From positions 24,243,860 to 24,307,859 of the forward strand of contig NC_081412.1 of assembly GCF_030272615.1 (NCBI RefSeq): a DNA stretch of 64,000 nucleotides, read 5' to 3'. This document shows, one piece after another, positions 21,275 to 33,330 of this stretch. The notes below the pieces were generated by a model. The model was not told where the DNA came from and searched no databases. It was given only the letters and a program-made list of their open reading frames with translations. The position numbers and the translations under genes are program-made. Numbering within the stretch: the first letter of the stretch is position 1; the number at the start of each line of letters is the position of its first letter. Source of the stretch: Cryptomeria japonica (taxonomy: Eukaryota > Streptophyta > Pinopsida > Cupressales > Cupressaceae).

Positions 21275-23950
21275 TCAATGAGTTGTAACATTACATTCAG
21301 AGGTAGGTTCAGAACAAGATCCGATGCCTTTTAGGACAATCTTGGGTCTTTGGGTAGAAGTCTCAAGCGTTTTGTCCTTGATGATAATGGTAGAGACATA
21401 ATTGTCCATCGAAATGTGATTGATAATTGAATCATAGTTATAAGATGCTCTGGTATAGTTGGTTTGGTCATCTGTGGCTTTAGCTTTTCCCTTGTCATGG
21501 TTTGGGAATGGTTCTTTAAACATCTCATGTTCTTGATCGGATGAGTGTCCTTCAATCTCAATGTCACCTCTATCAATGAGATCTTGTATGATGTTCTTCA
21601 GTCAATGACAATTTCCTATTTTATGACCCTTTCTCTTATGAAATTCACAATATTCGTCATCATTCCACCAATTTGGTTTAACCTTTGGCTCATATGGAGA
21701 CAGATCTGAAATCATTATTATTTTGTTTGCCACTAGTTTTTTGAAAACTAACTCTAGTGGTTCTCCCAATGGAGTGTACTTCCTTTGTGACTTTGAAGTT
21801 GTTTGAGTATTCACTTGATTGTTTGTAGCGCTTGATCCGGAAAAGATGATTTTGGGTCGCACTGTATTGTCATCCACAACACCATCATTGACTGTGTTCT
21901 TGTTTTTGTTCCAAAATCTTGGCTTGTCTTTTTCTTTAAAGTCCTTGTTGTTTTATTTGAATATCTTAATGACTCCTTATTCAATTAGGACCTTCTTTGT
22001 TGCTAAGCCTTTTTCAATAACGTCCTCGAAGATGGGCAAACAAGCTTTTCTCAAGTCATAACCAATGTCTTTGTTAACATTTTGGGTGAACATCTCTACC
22101 ATTTGTTTTTGTGGAATTTCACAAGAGCATTTGCTAGCTAGTTTCTCCATCTTTGTAAAAATGATGAAAAAGATTCTCCATCCTTTTATTTGGTGTTGCA
22201 CAAAGTAGTGACTGATATGCCTGTCTCTATGTTGTATGAGAAATGTTGGATAAATGCCTCTGCTAAGGCACCCCATGACTTAATTCCAGGTGGGAGTTGG
22301 GAGAACCATTCCATAGCTTGATCACCTAAGCTTTGTGGGAATAATCTCATCAAATATGTCTCTTCTACTACTACCTCAATGCAAGCTGTGAAAAACTATC
22401 TTATGTCTGCCTTAGGATCCCCTTTTCCTCTGTAATTATCAAACTTAGGTGTCACAAAGTGTGTAGGAAATGGAAGCATTGGAATACTTTTGTCAAATGG
22501 ATAGGGACATATGTCTCTCATTGTGAAAGTTGTCTTTGGTGTATTTATGTCCTCCATTTTCTTTTCTAAATCCTTAATATGTTGTTCCAAATTGTTCTTA
22601 GGTGGAGATCGACTTCTTGGACCATACCCCATGCCTGAACCACTAGGTGGAGGAGGAGCATGTTGCATATATGGATGATATTGATCATACATATGTTCAT
22701 ATGGAGGAGGTCTATAATGATGTTGCGTATATGGACCACTTGGTATAGAGTCATGATGAGGAATGAAATATTTGTTTTGTCCATGTATACCATACTCTGC
22801 AGGCATGTCATGAGTTTGTTCTAGTGTGTTGCCCCCAAATTTGACGTGGGGTTTCCTTGTGTCCAAATTTTGAACATGCCTTTGGATATCCAATTGCTTT
22901 GGTGGTTGATCCTTATCATTGGTATGTGATTGAGTATATTTTTTTGCATAAGACTTCCATAATGGTCTATGAAGGTGAGTATCATATGCTTGACCATGTG
23001 TGTATGGGACCTCTGGTTTTTGAAAGAAAGATGATGGTGATTCAGGCACCATATGTGGTCCTCTATTGCCTCCACTATTAGGCCTCCTTTTATCCATGTT
23101 GAGGTGAGGTTGTTGCAAAGGTTGATTTTCCATTATTTGAGACATGTCAAAATCATGAGGGATCTTGGTTCCACTTTGTGCCATCACTTGTAAGAAATAT
23201 TGTCTATCTCTCCTTATTATTTTCTCAACCAATTGATTGAAATGGGGATCCATAATAGAGTCTTCCACTTATGCTAAATGTACAGAAAAGTTGTCCATAT
23301 TGTCATTGTGTGTATCATTGTTGTTTGTAGTGTCCATGTTCTCAATATTTGGAATGTTTCTATAGGCATCCATGTCAGGTAATGTGGTATGATCAAAATT
23401 GAAAAAGACATCATCGTCATACTCATAGGCACTCATGTTTGCGCACTCTTGAGCCTCTTTAGCTTCTCTCCTATATTTTTTTGAATGGGTTTCAACCATG
23501 AACTAGGTATTGACCAAGATGTGTGAAACTAGATGAAGAAGGAAAGATATGAAATACCAAGAGTTGGATGGAATGTAAATGAATCTGAAGTTTACTTGCA
23601 ATGTCCAAAGTGTAAGACCAAGTATGTATGTAGTAGAGTAGGTGTGACTTCCAAAGAGATGATAGTTTCTCTTGATGAGGTAAGTTGACCTTGACTCTAA
23701 GTAAGACCAAATGAGACCCAAAGGTGATAGACCTTGATGAGGGACAACTTAGCAAAATGTTGTTGTATGTAGTATGTTGACAAAGTATGATGAGGACAAG
23801 CAAGTGACCTTTTGACTCAAGTTTAGACAAATGTGAATGTAATGCAAGATGTAAAGAAATGATGGACTTTGTGAGACCCAAAAATAGGTTGAATGCTAGA
23901 TGAAAACCTGAAGAGATAGCTTAGGAAGCTCAAGGATTCTGAAACTGATT
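21275..23950 (-). pseudogene. Gag of Ty3-C
   Basis: Capsid/nucleocapsid precursor in several frames. The N-terminal part (23268-22396) is Pro/His/Tyr-rich (PPPYEHMYDQYHPYMQHAPP) and ends at the retrotrans_gag start (PYPFDKSIPMLPFPTHF, KFDNYRGKGDPK). The capsid part continues to 21977. The segment 21877-21602 ends in a knuckle-like CEFHKRKGHKIGNC preceded by PLGEPLELVFKKLV and NWWNDDEYC. The segment 23881-23269 is an upstream extension. Breaks at 22396, 21977 and 21602 mean no full Gag can be made. The order Gag, knuckle, protease is normal. Confidence 0.85.
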
Positions 23951-26011
23951 GCTCTTGTTTGTTGGACTATAAATTTTTCCTATTTGTGAAGTTGTTTTGT
24001 TGTGACCCAATTTGAAATTTTGACTGTATTTCCATGACAAGAGGACACAATGTTGATGAGAACTCAATGTTTGTAAGTGTTTAGACTTAAAATGAATTAA
24101 AAGAAAGTGTGTTGTTTGATGTAAAAATGTTTTGCATACACTTGAAGACACAAAAGACACAATGTTTTGATGTTTTCTCTTGAATGTTTGATTGTTTAAA
24201 ATAAGTCAAGCACAATTCTTATGGTTGTCCGGGATAATAGTTGTTGATCCCACATGAGGCTACGCTATTCAAAGAGGATACTTAGATGCTTGACCCCACT
24301 GGCTCCACCCTCGACACTCACTTCTCGAGGCAGCCAAGCATCAGTCCCCATGAAAACTCCCTGTGGTGAACTTTGTATCTCTACTAAGAACCGTATGTGT
24401 GTGGGCCGCTCCAGAGGTCCGACCTCCTACCCCAACAACTAGAAGGATTTTGGCTTCTAAAACAAAAAGGTGCTAGTAAGGGCATCCGCTCGTGTGGCCA
24501 TACATGCGGCACTTTTAGCTCTGTAAATATAGAAGGCTCCCAGCCAGTAGGGGTTATGCCCTACAACTGATCAAATAAATTTGATCAAACAAGTTTATGG
24601 GGAGACATAGTGTTGGTATGAACTAATCAGCACACGTTATCCATAGTTTTCACCATGAATACAGTTGTTTATAGTGATTTGGAAGAGGTGGGTTTTCCTC
24701 GCTACCACTTGGGTTGTTCTCTCCTCACTAGTAGTCCTAATGACCACAAGGGGAGACAGGCCCTCTAAAGATTAAATAAAAAGAGCCTATTGCCCAAGAC
24801 ACAAAAGACACTGGTTCAATTTTAGTGCACCAATTGAAGTGTTTGCTAATCTATGAAAACAAGGCACACAATGAAAGATCAAAAACCCTTGCCAAGGTCC
24901 TGCAACAAAGATCTATTAGTAGTTTGGACTGTTTCAAATGATCACCCCTTCCTGCAAGCACACAAGTTAGGTAAATTTTAGATCCAAATGACTTTGTGAA
25001 ATAGGGGCCTTCAACAATGCATTTTTTTGACCAATTCAAACATCTGATTCATCACAAAAAAAAAGACCACCTGTAAAATTTCAATAAATTTTCAGAAATG
25101 TAAGAAAATCCAAAAAATTTGCTAATTTGCTCCAAAAATTAATTTTTTATGAAAAATCATAAAAAAATCATGTAAAATGCAAAATAGATCCAAAAAATAT
25201 GACATTTTTACTAGACACTCTTGATTACATTTCAAACCTTCATAAAAAAATTCATGCAAAATTTCCAAGTAGTTTGGCAGATATGAGCAAACTAATGCAA
25301 AACCCTAATTTTCAAAGATCCGATTTTTTAGGAATGATTTTGCATCAAATTTAAAATCACAAAGAACAGATCCTATCTATAATTCTGAGATATTTCCAAA
25401 AATGTAAGAAAATCCAAAAAATTCGCTAATTTTCTCTCAAAATTAATTGTTAATGAAAAATCATAAATAATTCATAGAAATTTCAAATATTCTCCCAAAA
25501 CTCTTATTGTTTTACTGAAAATCTCTAATAATGTTCTTGACTTGCAAAACAAATTTGATGCCAAAATTCAAAGCCGTTTGTGAGATCATATCAAAATAAT
25601 GAAAAACCCTAATTTTGAAAGATCCAATTTTTTAGGAAATATTTTTCATCAAAATTAAAATCACAAAGAACAGATCTTGTGTATAATTATGAGAGATTTC
25701 CAAAAATGTAAGAAAATCCGAAAAATTCTCTCAGTTGCTCTCAAAATTAATTTTTTATGAAAATTCATAGAAAATTAAAATATGCTCCAATAGATCTGAA
25801 TTTTTCTTTGAGAGCTCTTGATACTGTTTTCAACTTGCAAAACAAAATTTGTGCAAAATTTTGAAGCCGTTTGTGAGATATGATCGAATCTCTCCAAGAT
25901 CTTGATTTTGTGTCCAAAACCCTAGCTGCACAAGGTTATTCTCCAAATTCTTTTACAAAAAAGCAATATATGCTTAGGAAAACCTGCAAAAAACACAGAT
26001 CTAACAAAAAT
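23951..26011 (-). other. Long leader of Ty3-C
   Basis: About 2 kb between the PBS and gag without a coding frame. Bases 24230-24850 are less AT-rich than the surroundings, with several short GC words, and I recognise nothing in them. The part nearest the PBS carries the 304-bp tandem repeat below. Confidence 0.6.
25068..25880 (-). repeat. 304-bp tandem repeat in the Ty3-C leader
   Basis: The landmark ACCCTAATTTT..AAAGATCC occurs at 25302 and 25606, a period of 304 bp. The words ATGTAAGAAAATCC and CTCAAAATTAATT appear in each unit, and the first unit is incomplete. About 2.7 units are present. Confidence 0.85.
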
Positions 26012-26036
26012 CCATGTCCCACAAGGCATGCCAAAA
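26012..26036 (-). other. Primer binding site region of Ty3-C
   Basis: On the minus strand, directly after the LTR end, it reads TTTTGGCATGCCTTGTGGG. This is a worn version of the TTGGCGCC-type PBS common in plant Ty3 elements. The tRNA is not certain. Confidence 0.6.
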
Positions 26037-26780
26037 TGTTTAAGGTGAAAATGGATACAACAATATTGAGAGACTAAATGAATTCAACCACAAAACCCTA
26101 GCCTAACAACAACAAAGATCCACCATAACATATGAAGATTACCTAAGACAATGCAAATCAAATGAAATCACAAAGATTATGCCATCACATGCCCAATAGG
26201 GTTTGAATCTCCATTCTTCCTATCTCCATTGATTTTGCTTGATATATTTGCTCTCAAATTTTATGTGCACAAGAGTTCAACAAAGAACAGAAATGTGGTT
26301 GCAAGTAGGATCGCATATGAAAGTTCAAAAGCGTAGTGTAGTCGAGTAATCATCGGGGTACATGGGTTTGATAATGAAGGAAGCATCTCCTTATATAGAA
26401 GACACTATATGAAATGGAAGGATAAGATTGAGAGGTGTAAAATATAAATGGTCGGCAATGATTAGAGGGTAGGTAGAGGAAATAAGAAAATAATAAGAGG
26501 GTAGGTAGTGTATAAATTAAGAGATGAATGACATGTGTCATGGGTAGAAAAGGCTAATGAATTAATTAAATAAATAAATATTTATTTAATTAATAGAAGA
26601 AGTGGGATCAAATTAAATAAATAAAGGTATTTATTTAATTTAGGAAAAGGATAATTTAAATAAATAAATATATTTATTTAAATGAGAAATAAGGATAGAA
26701 GAAGATTAATGAGTTAATTAAATAAATAAATATTCATTTAATTAATAGAAGAATTAGGCTAAAATAATTAAATAAATAAA
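26037..26780 (-). repeat. 5' LTR of Ty3-C (outer end missing)
   Basis: Shares 26344-26780 with the 3' LTR and the whole length with the solo LTR at 60251-61017. The first 60 or so bases, including TGTAGACACC, are missing at 26780, where Ty1-2 sequence (GTTGCTCATACT) begins. Confidence 0.87.
26389..26397 (-). promoter_or_regulatory. TATA-like box in Ty3-C 5' LTR
   Basis: TATATAAGG on the minus strand, same position as in the 3' LTR (15231-15239). Confidence 0.5.
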
Positions 26781-29340
26781 GTTGCTCATACTAATAGACT
26801 GAATCCTGTTTCAAGTCTATGCATTCATAGTGCCTATGAGATGAGAAAGAACAATGCTCAAATTGATATTTGTGAATGGTTGAAAGATGAATTGATAGAA
26901 AATTTGGATAAGATTAAAGGTGATAAGAAGGGAACTTTCAAGTTTGGGAATTTGATTGTATGTTTAATGTTATATTTCTCAAAGGAGATTCTTGGTATAG
27001 GCCATAAAGACTTTGCCTATGATATTTCTGTTAGAAAACAGATAAAGGAGGCAATTACCGACATGGGCTCAGATGGTGACACACAAGTAAAAGAGTATTT
27101 CAAATATTTTCAAGCAAAAATGAGACAAAGGGAAAGAATCCCTCAAAGCATTGTTGACAAATATGACAAACAGATATGCTTTGTAATTAAGAGAGATGAA
27201 GTATGGATGGAGGCAGTTAGACCTAGAACTGTCTGGATAAATGAGATGGGTTATGAAGTGGATTCACACATCTTGGAATCTTATGCCAAGATACTCCTAG
27301 ATGCTCCACCGGAACCGACAGAAAAGATCTTTGGAAATGATGATACTATTGAGAAAGATGTTGAAATTCAGAAGTAGAGGAAGAAAAGAGACAAAATAAT
27401 AAAAGATGCTTCAAAGTTTGTTGAAGTTGTTACAAAAGGATTGTTGAAACTTGATCCGATGAATGGTGTTGTTGCACAAGAAAGAAAATCAGAACAGCAA
27501 CCGGTAGCACATATTTCTCTCGTGGCTACCTCATTCGATTCTGATAGTGATAAGGTTGTTGAATTCAAAAGGGTGGACAGGAAGAAAAGAAAACCCTCAT
27601 TAGCACCTGCTCCATCACCGAAGAAATCAAAAACACTAAGAAAGAAACAACAGGTTGTGAGAGAGCCCAGTGGTCCCAAGAAGAGAGTCACACAGAAGAA
27701 ACTGGATCAAAAGGAACCTGATACACTTTCGCCAAAAGAGCTTATCAATGAAATAACTCAAGATGGCAATCTTGGAAATGTTAGTAAGTTCTATCATTCT
27801 TTTAAAGATTCTAATAAGGATACTATTGCGGAGAGTATAATTTTGTATCTAGATATATATAAGAAGGTTCTTATTGAAGTTGTAGATGTTCTCCCAAATG
27901 ATTTATATCTGAGACTTGAAGCCAAGAGAATGTCTACTATGGAACTAGATAAGAAATTGAAGATTGAGGCACTGTTAGCGGTTCATCTTGTTAAGTCTAA
28001 GCAAGAAATTGATGAATTAATAGCTAAAGCTAACAGAATTGGTTTTGCACGTGGTCACCAGCAAGTAAGCCTCATGGCCAATAGAATAAAAGAGATAGCA
28101 GATGAAACAGCGGATAAGTGGGACATATTATTTGTTGAGAAAGAGAAAAGGGAAGAAAAAGATAGATAGAAAGTTGACAAATCCTTAACTAAGGTATATC
28201 AGAAAGCAGATAAGGGTAAGAGTAAGGTTGGTAGTGTTCCTGATTTCACCATAAAAGATAACGTACCTCCACCATCACAGGACACCCCACCAGTAGTAGC
28301 AGAGGCACCAACAAAAATGCAAAATCAGCTTGAGGAGAAGTCAGAGGAAGTAAAAATAGATGATGTTGATCCCGAGTCAGATATTCTATTCACAATGAAT
28401 GTTGACACTTAGGACATCAATATTGTAATGGATAAGGAAATTGTTGAGGTGAAGAAATCTGAATCTATAAATGTTGAAAATGTCAACTCACCGGTCAAGA
28501 CTGTTGACAATCAGCTGAATATTGAGATACCGACAGAACAAGAACAGACAGAATCTGAACTGGAAGAGAATAAGAGTGAGAAAGAAAGTGGATAAGAAAG
28601 TGGTTAAGGTGGTTGAATAGGTATCTGGAGAAGAGAAGAAAATTATTGCAAAACCTAGCACTTCTCCCAGTACTTCTACTGTGGATTTTAGATTGACAAC
28701 TGTCACCAAAGTAATTTTGGATTATATCAAGAAGATAACTAAATGAAATGCCTTAGCATTTAAGGCTATTGATGAATCTCTACCAATTTTGCAAATGATT
28801 GCACCGGCCTGCAAGGTAGATCACATTGTTGGTTCAATAGGTAAATTGGACACATTGTCCAAATTCATTTCTTCTAACATTTAAACAGTAGATAAAATAA
28901 ATGAGGAAACTATTCAGGAAAGAGTTAATAAGGAAGAGGAAGATTTTTTAGACAAAACAATAAAGGATTGTATAGAACAGATTGATCAATTGCTACCAGC
29001 ATTGAATTCCACCATTTTGGAATACAAGGAATTGTATCGGGAAGAATGCAAACCTCATCATTTAAAAAAAGACATTGATGAACAAATAAAGAAAACTCAG
29101 AAAGAGATTGATGACATTGCAGATAACATGATTGGTTCTTCGGAACTAACATCAGTTTTGGATCAGGAAATGGCTACATATGAAGAGAAAAATGAAAATT
29201 TGGAAAGAGAGAAAGCAAGGTTCAAGATGAAAACCTGGGAGTTAAAGAATAAACTTGGTCCTAGATTGGATAATCTATTAACACATCAAAATGCACTATC
29301 CAAGGCAAAAATTCAAGGAGATAGATCACCGGAGAAATAG
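26781..29340 (+). pseudogene. Long unknown ORF of Ty1-2
   Basis: Unrecognised protein, neither Gag nor Pol by motif. The frame is open from the Ty3-C junction (26781; first ATG 26841) to a TAG at 27375. It continues in the same frame to 28167 (TAG), again to TAG 28411 and on to about 28600, so it was once one long ORF. A frameshift leads to a last part at 28990-29337. The N-terminal 180 residues look globular (FKFGNLIVCLMLYFSKEIL, RPRTVWINEMGYEV). The middle is Lys/Pro/Ser-rich (LAPAPSPKKSKTLRKK). The end is strongly Glu/Lys-rich coiled coil (IDEQIKKTQKEIDDI). It replaces gag-pol in an otherwise normal LTR element. A remote Gag-like structural protein is one possibility. Confidence 0.6.
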
Positions 29341-29662
29341 ATGCATTATCTCACTGGGATGATCAGGCAGACAAAAACACTAATTTTCGATAGTACAAAG
29401 TTTTTACAGGGTCTTAACTTAGCTTTGGCGGATATTTTTCAGATTGTACATAACCGACTACATTTATCTAGGTAAATTTTTGAATTTTTCATACTTTTGA
29501 CATCCTTTGTCATTGATGTCAAAGGGGGAGTGGTATAATGAGAAAAATGTACAGAGTAAGGCATGGTGACAAGTGAACAGAAGGAAATCATTTGCTCGAG
29601 GGGAGCACTTTCAGTTTTGGATATCAATTTTGATTTTTCTCATGAGTGTTGCCATAAATGCC

Positions 29663-29674
29663 AAAGGGGGAGAT
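29663..29674 (+). other. Polypurine tract of Ty1-2
   Basis: AAAGGGGGAGAT directly before the 3' LTR. A second near-identical block, GTCAAAGGGGGAG, lies about 145 bp upstream (29518-29530). Confidence 0.9.
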
Positions 29675-30587
29675 TGTTGGCATTATACACTCAGATGAGA
29701 ATGGTAGATGTTGTCATTTATGGCAACAAGGTTCATCATGGCAACAAAGTTCAAAGGTTCAACATGGTTCATAGGTTATACCAGCAACAGACTTCACACC
29801 AACATCGGCATCCAGTTTACACCGGCAAAAGATTATACTGATAGTCTAAGAAGACTTGGAAATAATATTGTTTGTAATGTAAATTATATTTGTATGGCCA
29901 ACATGATGTATTTTAAAGACTCATAAATCTATGAGATCTTGCAAGTCATTTGAAATGTAAGTAGGTATGTGTGTATGTAAGCGGTATATGTGATAAGATA
30001 GGGATATGATACCAGATAATTGTATATGCACTTTTATATATTTATTTTGAGAGTAAATAAGAAGCAGAGCAAAGCGAAGACTATTTTTTCAAAGAAGAAT
30101 CATTTACCAGTAAGGTTTTTGGCAGAGGTATCAGACAAAGCTTAAACTGGTACTGAATCTAGCATTGCAGATGCTATTTTGAAGCAGTACATTGTTATTG
30201 TATTTAACCATCCAATTGTGTAGTCAGTGAGACTCCATTTTTGTTGTTGAGCAGTGAGCTCTAGGCAATTGGCCTTCCTCCATGTGTAGGCCCCTATTGT
30301 ACTGAGCAATATGGATTCATATTGGCCAGTGAGTAAATATTGTGGGTCACAAATCCCACCGAGGTTTTTCCCCTACCGGGTTTCCTCGCCAAAAATATTT
30401 GTGTTATGGTGTGCATTGATGTTGATTCTTTTGTTTCTCTTTAATTCATTGTTATTTGCTTACTGATATATTAATTTCAGTTATAAAGTTGCAAATAAGT
30501 TTAAATCTTTCATCTACCGGTTAGACACCGATTCACCCCCCCCCCCCCCCCCTCTCAGTGTCTTTGGGGTAAACCAAATATCTAACA
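29675..30587 (+). repeat. 3' LTR of Ty1-2
   Basis: 913 bp, matching 13971-14899. It includes a run of about 18 C at 30535-30552, where the 5' copy has CACACCCCCTCTCC. It ends TCTAACA, then Ty1-1 LTR sequence resumes. Confidence 0.92.
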
Positions 30588-32006
30588 GATAAACCATCTG
30601 AGATGGCCTGAGATGATCAAAGAGAAGGCAAGGAAGAGTAGATGCAAATAGAGGAATGTGGTCTAACTGAAGGTAGAGTCTGGTGAAGGTTGATGAATTT
30701 TGTCATCAAGAGTTTTTGTTAGTATGAATGTTTAGCGATAATATGGACAAGGTGCAAATACAGATGATCTCTCACTTGATGGGAATGAGTATGTTATAGA
30801 TAGACATGTCTAGCGACCATTTTAAGTGTTCCATCAGCATTTCAACAAGTGCAGACATGATGAGTGAACCACTAGAATGTGAGATACTGACAGGGTTAGT
30901 AAACCGGCAAAAAAGAGGAACTGGTAGAGTGTTTGGTCGGTGATCCTATCTGGACCGACATGAAGAGCCAAGTTGGCAGTTGGTCGACATGGATGCCAGA
31001 TGGAGTCACGGTGGCATGCTCACAGAGATTGGTGAAGTGTCATGTAGAGATAGGTATTTCTACAGATATGCATTGAATATGGATCTCGTGATTTGTGGAT
31101 TAGATCAGAGAAGTGTGGCTCGAGGAAGAATGAACGAAAGAGAAGAATCAGGGAGTTGTTGGCACCTGGATTGAAGCAATAAGATCAGACTGTGAGAAGA
31201 CCTCGAGGAGGAAACAATAGAAACATTAATGGCGCTTTGACAGAGGAAGGTCAAGATACATGACCATGTTTGCTACATTTGGAAAATGTGTATTGGAAGG
31301 CGCGTTATTGGCAAAGTTGTACAGTTGGTTGTCTGGGAGGTCAAATCGGGGAAGATCTGATTGGATTTTGTTTGCCTCGAGGGTGATGAGGAAACCCTAA
31401 CCACCTAGATTTTGAATTGGATTTTGGCGGGAAAACCAGTCTATAAATATGCAGGCCAAAGACACAGTTAAGGTGTTGTTGAATAGAAGAATATTGTGTT
31501 GTTGCGAAGTGTGTCACTTCTGCATGTAAGAGAAAATCAGCCAAGTTCTCAATGAGTATCTAAAAGGAGAGTGAGAGTGAGTGAGAATCAGGTTGAAGTG
31601 TTCAACCGGTAGCAGAGCAAAACCGACAATATCCACACCAGCAGAGTAGAAGAGAAGGAAGCTACAAAGAAGGTAGAGAGAAAATGGGTAGAGCAGAAGA
31701 GAAGGAAGTTGCAGAGAAGGCAGACAAAAAACTGGCAGAGTGTAGTACCGATGAAGATCAGAGAGTGAGGATGAGATCTAGTAGAGAAGAAGAAGAAGAA
31801 GAGAGGTGTATCGGTAGGGTTTGCCAGCAAAAGGGCAACAAGTGAGAGTAGCAGAAGAGTGAGTCAATGTAGCAAAGAAGGTATCTCACTGGCAAAATAA
31901 GGTATATGAAATGGTTGAAAGATGTACTCGTAACAAGATAACTACTTTTGTAATTGATGTTTTCATTGTGATCACTGAGTTGTAGCTCGGTGCAGGGATT
32001 GTAGCT
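30588..32006 (+). repeat. 3' LTR of Ty1-1, second segment
   Basis: Continues the LTR broken at 13970. Aligns with about 8063-9440 of the 5' LTR, including the TATA-like box at 31442-31449. Confidence 0.9.
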
Positions 32007-33330
32007 AGGTGCAGGAGCACCTAACCCAAATGTACACCAGGAGGTGAAAGATCATGCCATGAATCATTTCACTCATATTTGAGTTTATATGGTCATTTTA
32101 ATGTATTTTGAGTCATTATGAGGTCATATGTAAGGCTAAAAGAGCCAATTGTAATGAGTTGTCCAAGTTGTCCTAATAAGGTCTTGATTGGGTTTATGAG
32201 GTCAAATTTGTATAAACGAGTTATGAAAGGGTAAAAAGGTTGTAAAAGGTAATTTTAAGTTCATTTTGATGTATTTGGAAGGTTCATGTTAAGTCTTACA
32301 AGTTTGGAGTTCATATTCATCAAAGTTGTCATTTGTGGCATTAAATGTTGTCAAGCAAAAAAAAACTCATGTTTTGCAAAGTTGTAAAAAGGTTGTTGAT
32401 TGGTCTAAAGGTTGTTGAGTCAGTTTTAACTACCATATGGATGCTTGGAGGTTATAAAAACTATCATTTGGTCGAATCGAATGGGGGTTTATATGATTGG
32501 AGGAAGGAAATGAATAATATTTAAAGTTTTTACACACTCCATAATGTTTTCTGAGTATTGCAGTCTGATCATTCACATTTTTATTTATGAAAAACCATTC
32601 GTCTCCATTGGAAATATATTGGATATGATAATGGCATGAGTTAACTTTGTTTTCTCTTTGGTTTCATTTAATTTCAATCACTTTGAAGCAAGTTATGCAA
32701 GTTTTGGTGAAAACTATAAAAAAACCCTCCAACTTGGGGTTTGTGGAGAGTTTCACTAAAATATTTTGATTGCACCATTGAAAATTGTTGTAACCTTGGT
32801 GTTTGATATAAGGTTGAATTATCTTTCAAATTAATTCAGTTTCAATGTGATTGGTTAAGTATTTATGAGATATTTGATGCCCTAGGCGGATTGGGAATGT
32901 AGATTTCTTTTTTTTTTTTGTAATAGTCAAAATGGTCTCGATGCAGAGACCATAACTCTTAACTCCACTATTGGATTGTTCTACATATTGGATATGGCTT
33001 TAGAAACCTAGTTTTCTACAGCCTCACCAAAGCGATCTTAAAAATATTGTTAGGTTTTAAAGTTATTAATAATCGAGTATGGGTCTATCAAACTATCATT
33101 AACTGGTACAGTATAATGCATTATTTGGGTCTTGATTAATGTTTAAAGGGTTATAAAATGATATGAAATATATGATATTGTATTTTTTGGTTGATAGTAA
33201 TCTTGTTAGATGCCTCAAACATATCAAGCTTATAGATTGAATATTATTTTGGGTCATTGAGCACCCTAGGATTGGGACTCCATGGTTGATTTGGGGTTCT
33301 TGGTTGGTTTGTCTATGATGCTTTGCATCA
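32007..33330. mobile_element. 1.3-kb non-autonomous TIR element with hairpin ends
   Basis: An AT-rich insert without coding potential interrupts the Ty1-1 LTR. The 5-bp sequence TAGCT flanks it (32002-32006 and 33331-33335), and the 5' LTR has the empty site (GTAGCTCCTTT near 9440). The ends are AGGTGCAGGAGCACCT and, on the other strand, TGATGCAAAGCATCA. Each end is itself a hairpin, and the two resemble each other. I cannot place it in a superfamily. Confidence 0.65.

Larger units (their letters stand above)
15185..26780 (-). mobile_element. Ty3-C: Ty3/gypsy element with antisense PMD gene, RT deleted
   Basis: Minus-strand element: 5' LTR (26780-26037), PBS (26036-26012), long leader with tandem repeats, gag (about 23950-21280), protease (20940-20430), linker, integrase C-terminus (19640-19385), long spacer carrying a plus-strand PMD gene (16020 to about 17609), polypurine tract and 3' LTR (15664-15185). 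RT, RNase H and the integrase core are missing between 20420 and 19640. Both outermost LTR ends are missing: the left LTR lacks about 300 bp and the right about 60 bp. No TSD remains. Confidence 0.88.
13971..30587 (+). mobile_element. Ty1-2: non-autonomous copia-type LTR element with unknown ORF
   Basis: Inserted in the 3' LTR of Ty1-1. It has a 5' LTR (13971-14899), PBS, a short leader, then the nested Ty3-C (15185-26780), an unknown long ORF (26781 to about 29340), a polypurine tract and a 3' LTR (29675-30587). LTRs start TGTTGGCATTATACAC and end TCTAACA (TCTAATA in the 5' copy). I count about 18 differences in the first 190 aligned bases of the two LTRs. No Gag or Pol motif is seen. The flanks (CAAAA before, GATAA after) do not form an exact TSD. 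Confidence 0.9.

Noticed and set aside
24230-24850. GC-richer block in the Ty3-C leader as a non-coding RNA gene
   Set aside because: No tRNA or rRNA fold or conserved boxes recognised; position fits a leader of the element.
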